From Azorinus chamasolen (lineage: Eukaryota; Mollusca; Bivalvia; Cardiida; Solecurtidae): a stretch of DNA of 64,000 bases. The stretch covers positions 61,380,633 through 61,444,632 of the forward strand of contig OY755240.1 of assembly GCA_963576725.1 (NCBI GenBank). Reading direction: 5' to 3'. Position 1 is the first letter of the stretch. Every line of letters begins with the position of its first letter. Below, one piece after another: positions 45,700-56,052 of the stretch. The position numbers and the translations under genes are program-made. The notes below the pieces were generated by a model. It was given only the letters and a program-made list of their open reading frames with translations, had not been told where the DNA came from and searched no databases.

Positions 45700-45865
45700 A
45701 CATTATCAAATATTCCATTGTTGTTTCATGTTTACTTTTGGTCGGGGCTTGTCAAAGCATCCACATCAACTCCAGGCTAAAACAATGGGAGCTTCAATCG
45801 ATTCCACAAACGAGCGAAAGTGTGTATAATGTTTCCACAAGACTGTGTAAACACGCCGTCTCAAT
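45700..45865. repeat. Dispersed repeat, partner of 5870-6045
   Basis: See 5870-6045; contains tcaatcgattccacaaacga and atgtttccacaagactgtgt. No coding evidence. Confidence 0.7.
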
Positions 45866-46095
45866 GATTGGATTGATGGGGAGATGTTTTTGTGGCTCCA
45901 AATTCGCCTGTTCCAATGTGTATGTTCCATTTGAGCCTGGTATGGAAACATGTTTATGAATGAATAATGTGAAAATCTCTTCACTGTCCTGGTCAGCATT
46001 GTACCAGCGAGTATAGTGTACATATGGAGAGAATATGAATAGGTTAAGCTTTGATAAACGCATGTGACTCTTTCATTCATTACACAAAACTTCTA

Positions 46096-46132
<37 letters not shown>

Positions 46133-46149
46133 ATCTCTCTCTATCTCTA

Positions 46150-46237
<88 letters not shown>
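46096..46237. repeat. CT microsatellite, ~140 bp
   Basis: (CT)n with rare A or C interruptions, pure from about 46183 to 46236. Confidence 0.97.
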
Positions 46238-46238
<1 letters not shown>

Positions 46239-46348
46239 GTTTCTGTTTACATGTTGAATATTCATGTAGGATACAATGACATTAAGACTATTTGTTTGTA
46301 ATGGCAGAAGTCCAGATCAGATGCATACATTTAAACATCTTCCAAAAA

Positions 46349-46566
46349 ATTCTGAAAGTGGGTGATCCTTCGAAAACAAAAGTAGAAATGGCAAAAGAGA
46401 AAATTGCAGACTCGGTTTTATTGAGTCTGTTCATGAGTAGTAATTAAAAGTGCAACACTACTCACACCCCCTAGCACCGGCTTAAGCAGTATTCAATTTT
46501 CAAAACGTATACCATCAAAACTGGTGATCCTGAAGGACCAGAAAATATAACAACATTGAGAATGAA
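46349..46566 (+). mobile_element. R1 dispersed repeat
   Basis: attctgaaagtgggtgatcc to cattgagaatgaa, same orientation as 11776-11980, ~90 % alike. Confidence 0.85.
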
Positions 46567-46568
46567 GT

Positions 46569-46660
46569 ACCCCTATGTTATAATCATTATTTAGAATCCT
46601 CTCGAAGTCGAAGAGACAATTCAGAAGAACGGTCACAACATAGGGGTTGATGGAAAATAG
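46569..46660. mobile_element. R2 hairpin, fragment
   Basis: cccctatgttataatcatta..tcctctcgaagtcgaagag..cggtcacaacatagggg: R2-type stem with a worn tip. Confidence 0.65.
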
Positions 46661-46686
46661 GCACTTCTATCTGCTCTGTAATTGTA

Positions 46687-46891
46687 CAGTAAAACCCCGC
46701 TAATGCGACCACCGAAAAGAGGTATAATTCTGGGTGCTAGATGCAGGTGGTAGCTTAATGCAGGACAACAATAATGCAGAAAGCTCCTAGAGGAGCTTTC
46801 TGCATTATTCTTGCCCTGCATTAAGCAACCACCTGCTTATAAAGACACTCATGTTTATTCATTAAGTGGTCGCATTAGAGGGGTTTTACTG
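46687..46891. mobile_element. P-type TA-MITE, 205 bp
   Basis: TA-CAGTAAAACCCCGCTAATGCG ... GCATTAGAGGGGTTTTACTG-TA. Tip AAAGCTCCTAGAGGAGCTTT, with gacaacaataatgcag in the arm. Confidence 0.93.
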
Positions 46892-46944
46892 TATATGAAC
46901 AACGACAGAGACTGTACAATCGGATCTATATTATTACTGAGCTC

Positions 46945-47115
46945 CAGATAAGATACGTACATTTAACTAGTCTCAAGTGTAACTTCTTTATTTCTCAACC
47001 AAACCCTATGTTGTGACCACTCTTTAGAATCGTCTCGAAGAGACGATTCTAAAGAGCGGTCATAACATAAGGTTTGGTGGAGAAATTACGATTTCAGTAT
47101 TTGAGTACGCACAGT
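46945..47115 (-). mobile_element. R2 repeat
   Basis: Reverse of 50745-50943: ccagataagatacgtac, tttctcaaccaaaccctatg, perfect tip agaatcgtctcgaagagacg, and atttgagtacgcacagt at the other end. Confidence 0.8.
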
Positions 47116-47390
47116 TATGAATATAATTAACACTTTCTGTAGGAATGTTCTAGTTATAGTCTGCAACCCCATTTTGTTAAAACATTTCAGTAAATTTGCA
47201 AATTATTAGATAAATAAATGCAAAATTCAAAGGGATATATCACAGATACATAACTAGATATTGAGACAAAAAGTGGAGTCCCAAAAAGTGGATCTTGGAT
47301 TGCACTACTTGTCATGGTGCATGTTTGCGACATTCGCTCATATGGAGCAAATGCTGTAATCTGTATGAATCCGCAATACCGAATGTCAAA

Positions 47391-47640
47391 TTAACCCTTT
47401 ACTCCATGAATATTCATGTTAGAAATGATGACATCATGAATATTGTTTACATGTAGATTATTTTTTTCAAAATGGCATATCAACACCACAGCTGAAAGTT
47501 TAGAAATAAAACTATATTATTCTATAAGCAAATAGAGCAGACCCTGATCAGAAGGCTCCTGTAGGAGCCGTCTGATCTGGGTCTACTCTGTTTGCAATGG
47601 TGTAGAAGAGCGTATTCAGAAAACCCTAACTAAAACCGTA
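47391..47640 (+). mobile_element. T1 TTAA-MITE, right end unclear
   Basis: TTAACCCTTTACTCCATGAA at 47391, ggcatatcaacacca, hairpin from agcaaatagagcagaccctg to gtctactctgtttgc with tip AAGGCTCCTGTAGGAGCCG. The right end after gtagaagagcgtattcag runs into a T5-like sequence. Confidence 0.8.
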
Positions 47641-47649
47641 CTAGACTGC

Positions 47650-47860
47650 GCCGAGGTTCTCTAAAAAAATACAGATCCGCTCAAAAGTGGATCTTGTGCA
47701 ATACTGAGTACTTCCGACTCGATCAAACTTTTGAGAAACGATTGACCGAGTGTCAAACAGCTTGAACCCTGATGTGACGTCATGTTGCACTCGGTGTCTG
47801 ATCTGGAGCCAAGCTGTTTGCATATGCGACTTAGGTCGCGGATGGCGGGGAAAAGGTTAA
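47650..47860. mobile_element. T5-like TTAA-MITE
   Basis: Contains cgaccgagtgtcaaacagct..ccaagctgtttgcat and ends ggggaaaaggTTAA (47857-47860). gagtgtcaaacagcttg matches the T5 copy at the right edge of the window. Confidence 0.6.
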
Positions 47861-48061
47861 TATATCATTCTGTTTTTTCTGACAATACATGAATATTCAT
47901 TAGCCGTAGTGGAATACAGACAGTGCTAATGTAGTCCCATGGGTTTTCAAAATTCTATCAACGAGAAATATGATTACTTCCTCCAGTAAATGTTGTCACA
48001 TTTACAAATAAAGTGCTTGGAATTTATCTGGGAAAAGCCACAGCGAACATAAATGCATTTA

Positions 48062-48311
48062 TTAACTATTTCACCATCACGGTCCCCGGAAAACGACTAT
48101 AGGGCTTGCTGCGATCGGTAAATCTGTGAGAAAATTGGCAAACAGTTTGAATCCAGTTGAGACGCCGAGTAACTCGGCGTCTCATCAGGATGCAAACTGT
48201 TTGACATTCCACGTACGTTTTTGAAAAGAAAGTGAAGCATAATTCACTTGGAAACTTAATGCGGGCGACACCGTTTTGCTAACGAAATTGACTTGGCGCT
48301 GAAAGAGTTAA
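48062..48311. mobile_element. T5 TTAA-MITE, 250 bp
   Basis: TTAA at 48062-48065 and 48308-48311; ends CTATTTCACCATCACG and GGCGCTGAAAGAG, a short TIR (CT.TTTCA). Hairpin caaacagtttgaatccagtt.. with tip GACGCCGAGTAACTCGGCGTC. Confidence 0.8.
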
Positions 48312-48543
48312 TGGCTTTGTTCTAATCAATTGCTTCTGATTGATAAAGCTTCCATAAAACTGTTCTAAACTTATCAGGCTGACACTGCAATGCAGACTGC
48401 CAAACAACAAAGTCATAGTGCTTCATTTCATTTACAGGTCAGTGATTTAGATACATGTGGCAGCACAGTCGCAATATAATACAAAAGGAAACTAAATTAA
48501 TTTGTTCATACAATGTAATTTACATCAGTAAACAATTTCACAT

Positions 48544-48757
48544 TCAACTCATTCCCTCAAACTGATGCCTTTTGACGCCTCTGTAAATGTCACTTTCTGA
48601 AACCATTGTGATAAATAGAGCATTTGCTCCATAGAAACAAATGTTCTATTTATCACAATGGTTTCACAACTACACAATTCTGAATGTTATTAAATACTCA
48701 TTTTCGTTTTATTCAAAGAGGTAGGATTTAAAAATAGCCTATGAGGGAATGGGTTAA
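48544..48757 (+). mobile_element. T2 TTAA-MITE
   Basis: TCAACTCATTCCCTCAAACTG at left (TTAA mutated to TCAA), aaaccattgtgataaatagagc hairpin, tip tttgctccatagaaacaaatg; right end agcctatgagggaatgggTTAA. Shares its right TTAA (48754-48757) with the next element. Confidence 0.85.
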
Positions 48758-48831
48758 CCCGTTGCCTTAAACTAATTAATATTCATGAAGTCATCATGTC
48801 TAACATGAATATTCATGGAGTAAAGGGTTAA
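48754..48831 (+). mobile_element. T1 short derivative, no hairpin
   Basis: TTAACCCGTTGCCTTAAACT.. to ..ATGGAGTAAAGGGTTAA, 78 bp. Keeps tcatgaagtcatcatg and catgaatattcatgg, i.e. both ends are the same T1 terminus in inverted order. Confidence 0.75.
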
Positions 48832-48897
48832 TTTGCAATTCGGTATTCCATACAGATTACAGCCGAATTCTACGGTTGAACCCAATTCCTTATACAT

Positions 48898-49117
48898 GTA
48901 GGCCCTGTTTAGATCCAATCTCTTTGAATAAATCTACCGAAAAGGGATTTATTAGAGGAAAGGAAGGAAACATTTAGAAAACCATTGTGATAAAAATATG
49001 CCTGTTATTTATCACCATAGTTTTATGAAGTGACTTTTGCAGAGATGTCAAAAGATGTCAATATAAGGGAATGGCAAAAGAGATGTCAAAAGATGTCAAT
49101 ATAAGGGAATGGGTTAA
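48898..49117 (-). mobile_element. T2 TTAA-MITE with 34 bp duplication
   Basis: agatccaatctctttgaataa..accattgtgataaa..gtcaatataagggaatgggTTAA. The phrase aaaagagatgtcaaaagatg recurs in direct order 37 bp on (49042 and 49077). Right TTAA (49114-49117) is shared with a T1 element. Confidence 0.75.
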
Positions 49118-49370
49118 CCCTTTACCTTATATATGTTTATACGAGAATAAATAACTTCGTGAATATTAGTTAGGATGTGTTCTGGTATATACGCGCATGA
49201 ATGTTTGGTCATGGTATAAATGATAGAATCACATCTAGATTGATATTCATAAGCAAACAGAGCAGACCCTGGTCATACTGTTCCTAAAGGAACGGTCCGG
49301 TATAGGTCTACTCTGTTTGCATGGGCATAAAATGGCATCACTGTCCAGTAAACGATTAGCCTTTTGAATG
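49114..49370 (+). mobile_element. T1 TTAA-MITE, right end decayed
   Basis: TTAACCCTTTACCTTATATA, then gcaaacagagcagaccctgg hairpin 49252-49321 with tip GTTCCTAAAGGAAC, then gcataaaatggcatcactg. No clear right TTAA. Confidence 0.75.
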
Positions 49371-49860
49371 ATAAGGTATGGTGACCTATCAGTGTTGAAT
49401 TACAGGGTCCATTCAAGGCTTAAGTTTGTGACAGGGCTTTGAATGACAAACAGTGCCGAGGAGTCCTACTAGAGGAGCCCTCTGATCTGGGTCTACGCTA
49501 TTTGCAAATGACAGTGCACTTGTTTCATGCATCAAAATGTTTAATTCATATTGTGTAATATGTTCAACGCTTTATTCTATTTGTTAAATGTAACAGCTGG
49601 CGTTGCATCTCTTTACCTCTACCAATTTAAACCAAACATGTTTGGGTAACCATTTTTGACCACTCAAATCCATTCCAAAAAAATATTAAACTCAAATTTG
49701 ACCGTTCAGAATGAAAAGGCTTGACTTTTCTAGAAGATTTTGAATGAAAAATAATGCAAACCCTCACTAGAAGACTCCTGCTGTAGGGTATCTCTGATCT
49801 AGATCTGCACAGTTTCCAAATGTCAGTACACTCTTTTCCTGCATTTAAAAGGTTAACCCG
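49371..49860. mobile_element. R3/T1-like hairpin remnants
   Basis: Two worn hairpins: 49447-49503 (acaaacagtgccgaggagtc..gatctgggtctacgct) and 49757-49820 (gcaaaccctcactagaagac..tctgatctagatctgcac). Each is followed by tgtcagt(g/a)cact(t/c)gttt-like text. The second ends ctgcatttaaaaggTTAAcc at 49857. Confidence 0.5.
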
Positions 49861-49964
49861 ACAACACACTATAACTTATGAGCATTTTGTAGTGCATCTT
49901 ACAAGTTTTAAACCACAAATTAATATCGCGGTGCACGTAAAAAAACATATACACTTAAGCTATA

Positions 49965-50274
49965 AAGTAAACCCCCTCTAAACTGGACGTTCAATATAGT
50001 ACAAATATCGGTCTTGGAGACAAGTGGATACTTAATGCAGGGTGAAAGTCGTGCAGAAAGCTCCTTTTGGAGTTTGCATGACTTTCATCCTGCATTAAGT
50101 AGCTACTTTCCTAACGGTATTGAGGGCAAGTGGCTACTTAATGCAGGGTGAAAGTCATGCAGAAAGCTCCTCTATGAGCTTTCTGTATGAATTTCACCCT
50201 GCATTAAGCAGCCACCTCCCGAAAACTATCTCAATTCGTCTCTACTAGACTTCCGGTTTAGAGAGGTTTTACTG
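49965..50274. mobile_element. P-type TA-MITE with two hairpins in tandem
   Basis: AAGTAAACCCCCTCTAAACTGG at left, TTTAGAGAGGTTTTACTG-TA at right. Two successive copies of the ~95 bp hairpin (ggatacttaatgcagggtga.. and ggctacttaatgcagggtga..) with tips AAGCTCCTTTTGGAG and AAGCTCCTCTATGAGCTT. Confidence 0.85.
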
Positions 50275-50390
50275 TACATGCCTGTCAAACAACTGGCCAA
50301 AATTACACGTGCACATGTGCGTGCTATTATAACAAAACAATCAACGAAATATTTTTCATTTTTTCATTATTTCTTACATGTACGTAAGTA

Positions 50391-50703
50391 TTCATGAAGT
50401 AAAGGCCGACGTACGCTCAATTAAATACCCCTTTATGTTGGTATTTAGCAATATTGACTCTTTACTCCATAAATACGCCTTAATACGAATTTGCAAACAG
50501 AGTAGACCCAGATCAGACGGCTCCTGCAGGAGCCGTCTGCTCTGGGTCTGCTCCATTTGCTTCTGATATAATATTGATATAATTCTACAGCTTCTGCAAA
50601 GGCCAAAACTTCATGTATATATGTGCTGTTATAACAAATAATCTAATAAATATTCACGCCATCATTATTTTTTATATGCATATTCATGAAGTAAAGGATG
50701 ACG
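50391..50703 (-). mobile_element. T1 element with duplicated flank
   Basis: T1 in reverse at about 50455-50703: actctttactccataaatacgc, perfect hairpin 50492-50560 with tip GGCTCCTGCAGGAGCC, then tattcacgccatcattatt and tattcatgaagtaaagg. ttcatgaagtaaagg..gacgtacgc occurs at 50391 and again at 50682, a 291 bp tandem step. Confidence 0.8.
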
Positions 50704-50744
50704 TACGCATAATTAGACCTCTTTTTTGTGGTCTTTGTAAATAG

Positions 50745-50943
50745 GTAACACTGCAGAGCAACAGATAAATGTGCGTACACAGATACTAAAATTGTCATTT
50801 CTCCACCAAACCCTATGTTGTGACCATTCTTTAGAATCGTCTCTTCGAGACGATTCTAAAGAGTGGTTACAACATAGGGTTTGGTGGAGATACAAAGGAG
50901 TTATTATTGAAAATGTTTAATTTTACACATCTTATCTGGACCT
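50745..50943 (+). mobile_element. R2 repeat, uninterrupted
   Basis: gtgcgtacacagatactaaa, tttctccaccaaaccctatg, hairpin with perfect tip agaatcgtctcttcgagacg, ggtttggtggagatacaaag, cttatctggacctctga. Serves as the empty-site reference for the T3 insertion at 8636. Confidence 0.8.
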
Positions 50944-51584
50944 CTGAACACTATATGCAAGGTATTATTTTATTGCCAGCCAATTACTTCACGACCGGTG
51001 TCTTCGTGACTGCATGTATTTGTGGTGTTTATGCGTACCTGTAGAACAGTTTACAGTGTGCGTTCCTAAGAATGTCGAAATCAATAATTCATGAAAGGAT
51101 GCACGCCAAACATTTAAACTGTCTGTGCATATTAAATGAGGAGAGAGGGTAGAGAACTAATCATTGACAATCAAAGAGTTTATATATTGGGATTTTTTAT
51201 TCAAGTCACGTAAACCTGGATAACTCTGGCGGTTTTCGTTAAAACGGGATTTTTAACGGAGATTGACGAATATGTGGACAATATTTGAAAGGGCTTATTG
51301 ACAACGGCTAGTTCTAGGAAAGTTTCTGTAAATAACTAGAGAGACATACTTGACATCAACGTGGTCACCAAGATGTTTATCAAAGGCCATAGTCACTAAC
51401 ACTTTGAGTCTGAAGCTGAGACTTAGGCACAAAATCTGTAAATTTAAGTTTTGTGTTGGCATATTTTAGTGTTGTTGGTCTGGTGTTTTTTGTTTTATAA
51501 AAACAAATATCTGAAAGTGATCTACATGCATTATTGTGAACATGTGGCTTCATTTGAAAATTTTAAATTTTAGAAAAGCGATTG
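50944..51584. other. No feature recognised
   Basis: AT-rich, unique in the window, without open frames or repeats that I recognise. Confidence 0.4.
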
Positions 51585-51862
51585 TGTTATATTTTCTGGT
51601 TCTTCGGGATCATCCATTTCAAAGCTTTTATCTATGAAAATTGAATAACGCTGACTTAGTGCTAGGGGCGTGAGTAGTGTTGCACATTTAGTAACAGCAC
51701 ATGAACTAACTCAATAAAACCGATACTGCAAAGTTCTCTTTTTGCATTGCTACTTTTGCTTTCGAAGGATCTCCTACTTTCAGAATTTATTTACACAACA
51801 GTATTAAACTTGGAAGTGTTTTTTTTTTTTAAAATAGTGTCTCAATTTTAAGATTCAATATA

Positions 51863-52023
51863 TTAGCCCATTCTCCCATATTGTCGCCTTTTGACGTGTA
51901 TTTATCATAATGATTTCCAAACTACACAATTCTAAAACATTCCTTCTCTATAGTTATTGCTCCTTTTCGGTAGATTTGTTCAAAGACGTTTGGTCTAAAA
52001 ATAGCCTATGAGGGAATGAGTAA
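51863..52023 (+). mobile_element. T2 in array, hairpin deleted
   Basis: Ends TTAGCCCATTCTCCCATATTG and GCCTATGAGGGAATGAGTAA; both TTAA copies mutated. The left stem arm and part of the tip are missing. Confidence 0.75.
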
Positions 52024-52407
52024 ATGCATATGGACCACGTCTTGTTAGCTTCATCAGGATATATATTTGAGGCATGTCTGTAATAAATAACAAATTCTAT
52101 TCTCTAGATACAATAACTTTGAATTCCTGATAATGAACTTATAAAACATTCATGTGTCGTTATTACATAATGTGTCAAGCCTTGCAGCAATTGTTAGTCC
52201 CTTGGTACATTTAACTATGTACAGAAGAACATGCGTACATGAGTAGTGTTGCACTTTCAGCAACTGTTCATGAACAGACGCAATAAAACCGAGCCTGCAA
52301 TTGTCTCTTTTTTGCATTACTGCTTTTGCTTTCGAAGGAGCTCTTGCTTTCAGAATTTATTTACACAACAGTATTAAACTGTTTAAAGTGTTTAAAACAG
52401 TGAGATG

Positions 52408-52474
52408 TTCCTTTTCGGTAGGTTTGTTCAAAGAAATTGGGTCTAAAAATAGCATATGAGGGAATGGGTTAATG
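52408..52474 (+). mobile_element. T2 right end in array
   Basis: gttccttttcggtaggtttg..agcatatgagggaatgggTTAA. The left two thirds are deleted together with monomer sequence, giving the 448 bp step. Confidence 0.75.
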
Positions 52475-52844
52475 AATATGGACCACGTCTTGTTAGCTTC
52501 ATTAGGATATATATTTTGGGCATGTCTGTAATAAATAACCAATTCTATTGTCTAGATACAATCACTTTGAATTCTTGATAATGAATTTATAAAACAGTCA
52601 TGTTTCGTTATTACATAATGTGTCAAGCCCTGCAGAGATTGTTAGTCCCTTGGGACATGTAACTATGTACAGAAGAACAGTCGTGAGGGTGCGTGTGTAG
52701 TGTTGCACTTTCAATAACTGCTCGTAAACAGACTCAATAAAACTGAGACTGCAATGTTCTCTTTTTGCATTGCTACTTTTGCTTTCGAAGGAACTCCTAC
52801 TTTCAGAATTAATTTACACAACAGTATTAAACTGTTTAATGTGT

Positions 52845-53059
52845 TTAACCAATTTGCTCCCACGAGCCCATATATGGGACGTAGGCAAACATTGTAGACT
52901 CTGATCAGACGCGGCATAATGCGGCGTCTGATCAGAGTCTACACTGATTGCTGATAGGAATTTCAGTAAATCAAATATTTAGGCCAGGCACCCCTTAGAT
53001 AAAAATGAACTAATCCAATATATAAACATGGAAGAATCAAATGGGCGAAAATGGGTTAA
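52845..53059 (+). mobile_element. T4 TTAA-MITE in array, 215 bp
   Basis: TTAA at 52845-52848 and 53056-53059; ends CCAATTTGCTCCCACG and GGGCGAAAATGGG. Hairpin ggcaaacattgtagactctg.. with tip GACGCGGCATAATGCGGCGTC. In sister monomers the same place reads gtgtttaaaacagtgtctca, so the insertion point and TTAA duplication are visible. Confidence 0.88.
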
Positions 53060-53087
53060 ACCTGTCTCAGTTTTAGGATTCAATATA

Positions 53088-53091
53088 TTAA
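53088..53091. other. Empty T2 site (single TTAA)
   Basis: This monomer reads ttcaatatattaatgcatat with one TTAA. Sisters have ttcaatatattaaccc... at the left and ..gggttaatgaatatgg at the right of a T2 element. It is therefore an exact empty site for T2 in a tandem paralogue. Confidence 0.88.
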
Positions 53092-53494
53092 TGCATATGG
53101 ACCCAAGTCTTGTTAGCTTCATCAGGATATATATTTGAGGCATGTCTGTAATAAATAACAAATTCTATTCTCTAGATACAATCAGTTTGAATTCCTGATA
53201 ATGAATTTATAAAACATTCATGTTTTGTTATTACATAATGTGTCAAGTCTTGCAGCGATTGTTAGTCCTTTTGTACCTGTAAAAATGTACAGAAGAATAG
53301 GCGTGAGGAAATGTGAGTAGTGATGCAGTTTCAATAACTGCTCATGAACATAATCAATAAAACCAAGCCTGCAATGTTCTCTATTTACATTGCCATCTTT
53401 GCTGTCGAAGGATCTCCCACTTTAAGAATTTATTTACACAACAATGTTAAAGTTGGAAGTGTTTCAAACCGTCTCAAGTTTTAAATTCAATATA

Positions 53495-53722
53495 ATAACC
53501 CATTCTCTTCTATTGACGCCTTTTGACGCCTTGTAAAAGTCACGTTTTGAAACCATTGTGATAAATAGAGCATTTGCTCCGTAGCAGCAAATGCTCTATT
53601 TATCACGATTATTTCAAAACTGCACAATTCTAAAAGTGCCCTTTTCTATAGTTAATGCTCCTTTTCGGTAGGTTTGTTCAGAGACGTTGGATTTAAAAAT
53701 AGCCTATGAGGTGATGGGTTAA
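53495..53722 (+). mobile_element. T2 in array
   Basis: ATAACCCATTCTCTTCTATTG at left (TTAA mutated), hairpin accattgtgataaatagagc with tip tttgctccgtagcagcaaa; right agcctatgaggtgatgggTTAA. Confidence 0.88.
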
Positions 53723-54127
53723 TAAATATGGGCCCAAGCCGTATTAGCTTCACCAGGATAGATATTTGAGGCATGTCTTTAATAAATAACCAATTCTATT
53801 CTCTAGATACCATCACTTTGAATTCCTGATAATGAACTTATTAAACAGTCATGTGTTGTTATTACATAATGTGTCAATCCTTGCAGCGACTGTTAGTCCC
53901 TTGGGACATGTAACTATGTACAGAAGAACAGGCGGGAGGGTTTGTCAGTAGCATTGTACTTTCAATAACTGCTCATAAACAGACTCAATAAAACCGAGTC
54001 TGCAATATTCTCTTTTTGCATTAATACATTGTATCTTTGCTTTCGAAGGATCTCTTACTTTCAGAATTTATTTACACAACAGTATTAAACTGTTGAAAAC
54101 AGTGTTTCAATTTTAAGATTCAATATA

Positions 54128-54331
54128 TTAACCCATTCCCTTATATTGACGCCTTTTGACGCATTGTAAAAGTCTCTTTTTGAAACCATTGTGATAAATT
54201 GAGCATTTGCTCCGTAGGAGATTTTAAAACTACACAATTATAAAGTGTCCTTTTCTATAGTTAATGCTCCTTTTTCGGTAGGTTTGTTCAAAGAAGTGGA
54301 TTTAATAACAGCCTATGAGGGAATGGGTTAA
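54128..54331 (+). mobile_element. T2 in array, right stem arm lost
   Basis: TTAA at 54128-54131 and 54328-54331. Left arm accattgtgataaattgagc and tip tttgctccgtaggag present, the returning arm missing. Confidence 0.88.
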
Positions 54332-54712
54332 TGAATATTGTCACACGTCTTGTTAGCTTCATCAGGATAGATATTTGACGTATGCCTGTAATAAATAACA
54401 AATTGTATTCTCTAGATACAATAACTTTGAATTCCTGGTAATGAACTTATAAAAAATTCATGTTTCGTTATTACATAATGTGTCAAGCCTTGCAGCGATT
54501 GTTAGTCCCTTGGGACATGTAACTATGTACACAAGAACATGCGTGAGGGTGCGTGAGTGGTGTTGCACTTTCAGCAACTGTTCATGAACAGACGCAATAA
54601 AACCGAATCTGCAAAGTTCTCTTTTTTCATTGCTACTTTTGCTTTCGAACGATCTCCTACTGTCAGAATTTGGAAGTGTTTAAACAGTGTCTCACTTTTA
54701 AGAGTCAATATA

Positions 54713-55417
54713 TTAACACATCCTCTCATATTGACGCCTATTAACGCCTCTGTAAAAGCCACATTTTGAAACCGTAGGAGCAAATGCTCTATTTATCATA
54801 ATGATTTCAAAACCACACAATTCTAAAAAAAATCATTTTCTATAGTTAAAGGGGAAGTCCCTACATTCAACGCGTTTTAAAAATGCCTACAATATACAAA
54901 ACGCATTTGTTTATATGCTGAAAAGTAGTATATCGCAAGAAAACCTATCAAACAAACGTTAAAAATGGCAAAATTCCATGTATTTGATATCGACGATCCC
55001 GTTTTCTTCTACCCGATGTTTCAATTTTATTCCGGTTGGGTTTTAGTTTCGCATCTGTTCGCTCTTTTCGAGTATCTCCGACCACTTCCGAGAAAAGCTG
55101 TTACGTAAACAATGGTGGGATCGGGTGATCATCGGCAATACGCGGAAAATTTTAACGGAAAAGGCCGATGATACTTTGATGTAGAATAAAAATTATAGGT
55201 ATTGATGAATCGGTTTATTTTGTACCACAGGGGCATTTTTCGATATAACTTCAAATTGACAATCTTCATAACAATGATTGAGTATAACAAATACCAAGTT
55301 TTATGACATTATTGAAAATATGCGTTCATTGTAGGGACTTCCTATTTAATGCTCCCTTTTCAGTAGATTTGTTCAAAGACGTTTGGTCTAAAAATAGCCT
55401 ATGAGGGAATGGGTTAA
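54713..55417 (+). mobile_element. T2 in array, split by T6
   Basis: TTAA 54713-54716 and 55414-55417. Left arm mostly missing (aaaccgtaggagcaaatgct). The T6 element 54850-55345 sits in the signature ctatagttaatgctcc. Confidence 0.85.
54850..55345. mobile_element. T6 TTAA element, 496 bp
   Basis: Bounded by TTAA at 54846-54849 and 55346-55349. TIRs AGGGGAAGTCCCTACATTC and (complement) ATAGGAAGTCCCTACAATG, about 24 bp, with no large central hairpin. Unlike T1-T5 it starts A, not CCC, after TTAA. Sister monomers read ctatagttaatgctcc without it. Only copy in the window. No open frame above ~40 codons. Confidence 0.85.
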
Positions 55418-55824
55418 TGAATATTGTCACACGTCTTGTTAGCTTCATCAGGATAGATATTTGAGGCATGTCTGTAATAAATAACAAATTCTATTCTCTA
55501 GATACAATAACTTTGAATTCCTGATAATGAACTTATAAAACATTCATGTTTCGTTATTACATAATGTGTCAAGCCTTGCAGCGATTGTTAGTCCCTTGGG
55601 ACATGTAACTATATACCGAAGAACATGCGTGTGGGTGCGTGAGTGGTGTTGCCCTTTCAGCAACTGTTCATGAACAGACACAATAAAACCGAGTCTGCAA
55701 TTGTCTCATTTTTGCATTTACTGCTTTTGGTTTCGAAGGATCTCCTACTTTCAGAATTTATTTACACAACAGTATTAAATTTGGAAGTGTTTAAAACAGT
55801 GTCTCAATTTTAAGAGTCAATATA

Positions 55825-56052
55825 TTTACCCATTCCTTCATATTGTCGCCTTTTGACGCCTCTGTTTAAGACACTTTTTGAAACCATTGTGATAAATAGA
55901 ACATTTGCTCCATAGGAGCAAATGCTCTAATTATCACAATGGGTTCAAAAATACGCAAACCTAATTTTTCCTTTTCTCTAGTTACTGCTCCTTTTCGGTA
56001 GGTTTGTTCAAAGAAGTTGGATTTGAAAATAGCCTATGGGGTAATGGGTTAA
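55825..56052 (+). mobile_element. T2 in array
   Basis: TTTACCCATTCCTTCATATTG at left (TTAA mutated), hairpin accattgtgataaatagaac with tip tttgctccataggagcaaatg; right agcctatggggtaatgggTTAA. Confidence 0.88.

Noticed and set aside
46051..46279. Open frames of poly(SL) on the plus strand
   Set aside because: Product of the (CT)n tract; two overlapping frames are open for the same reason.
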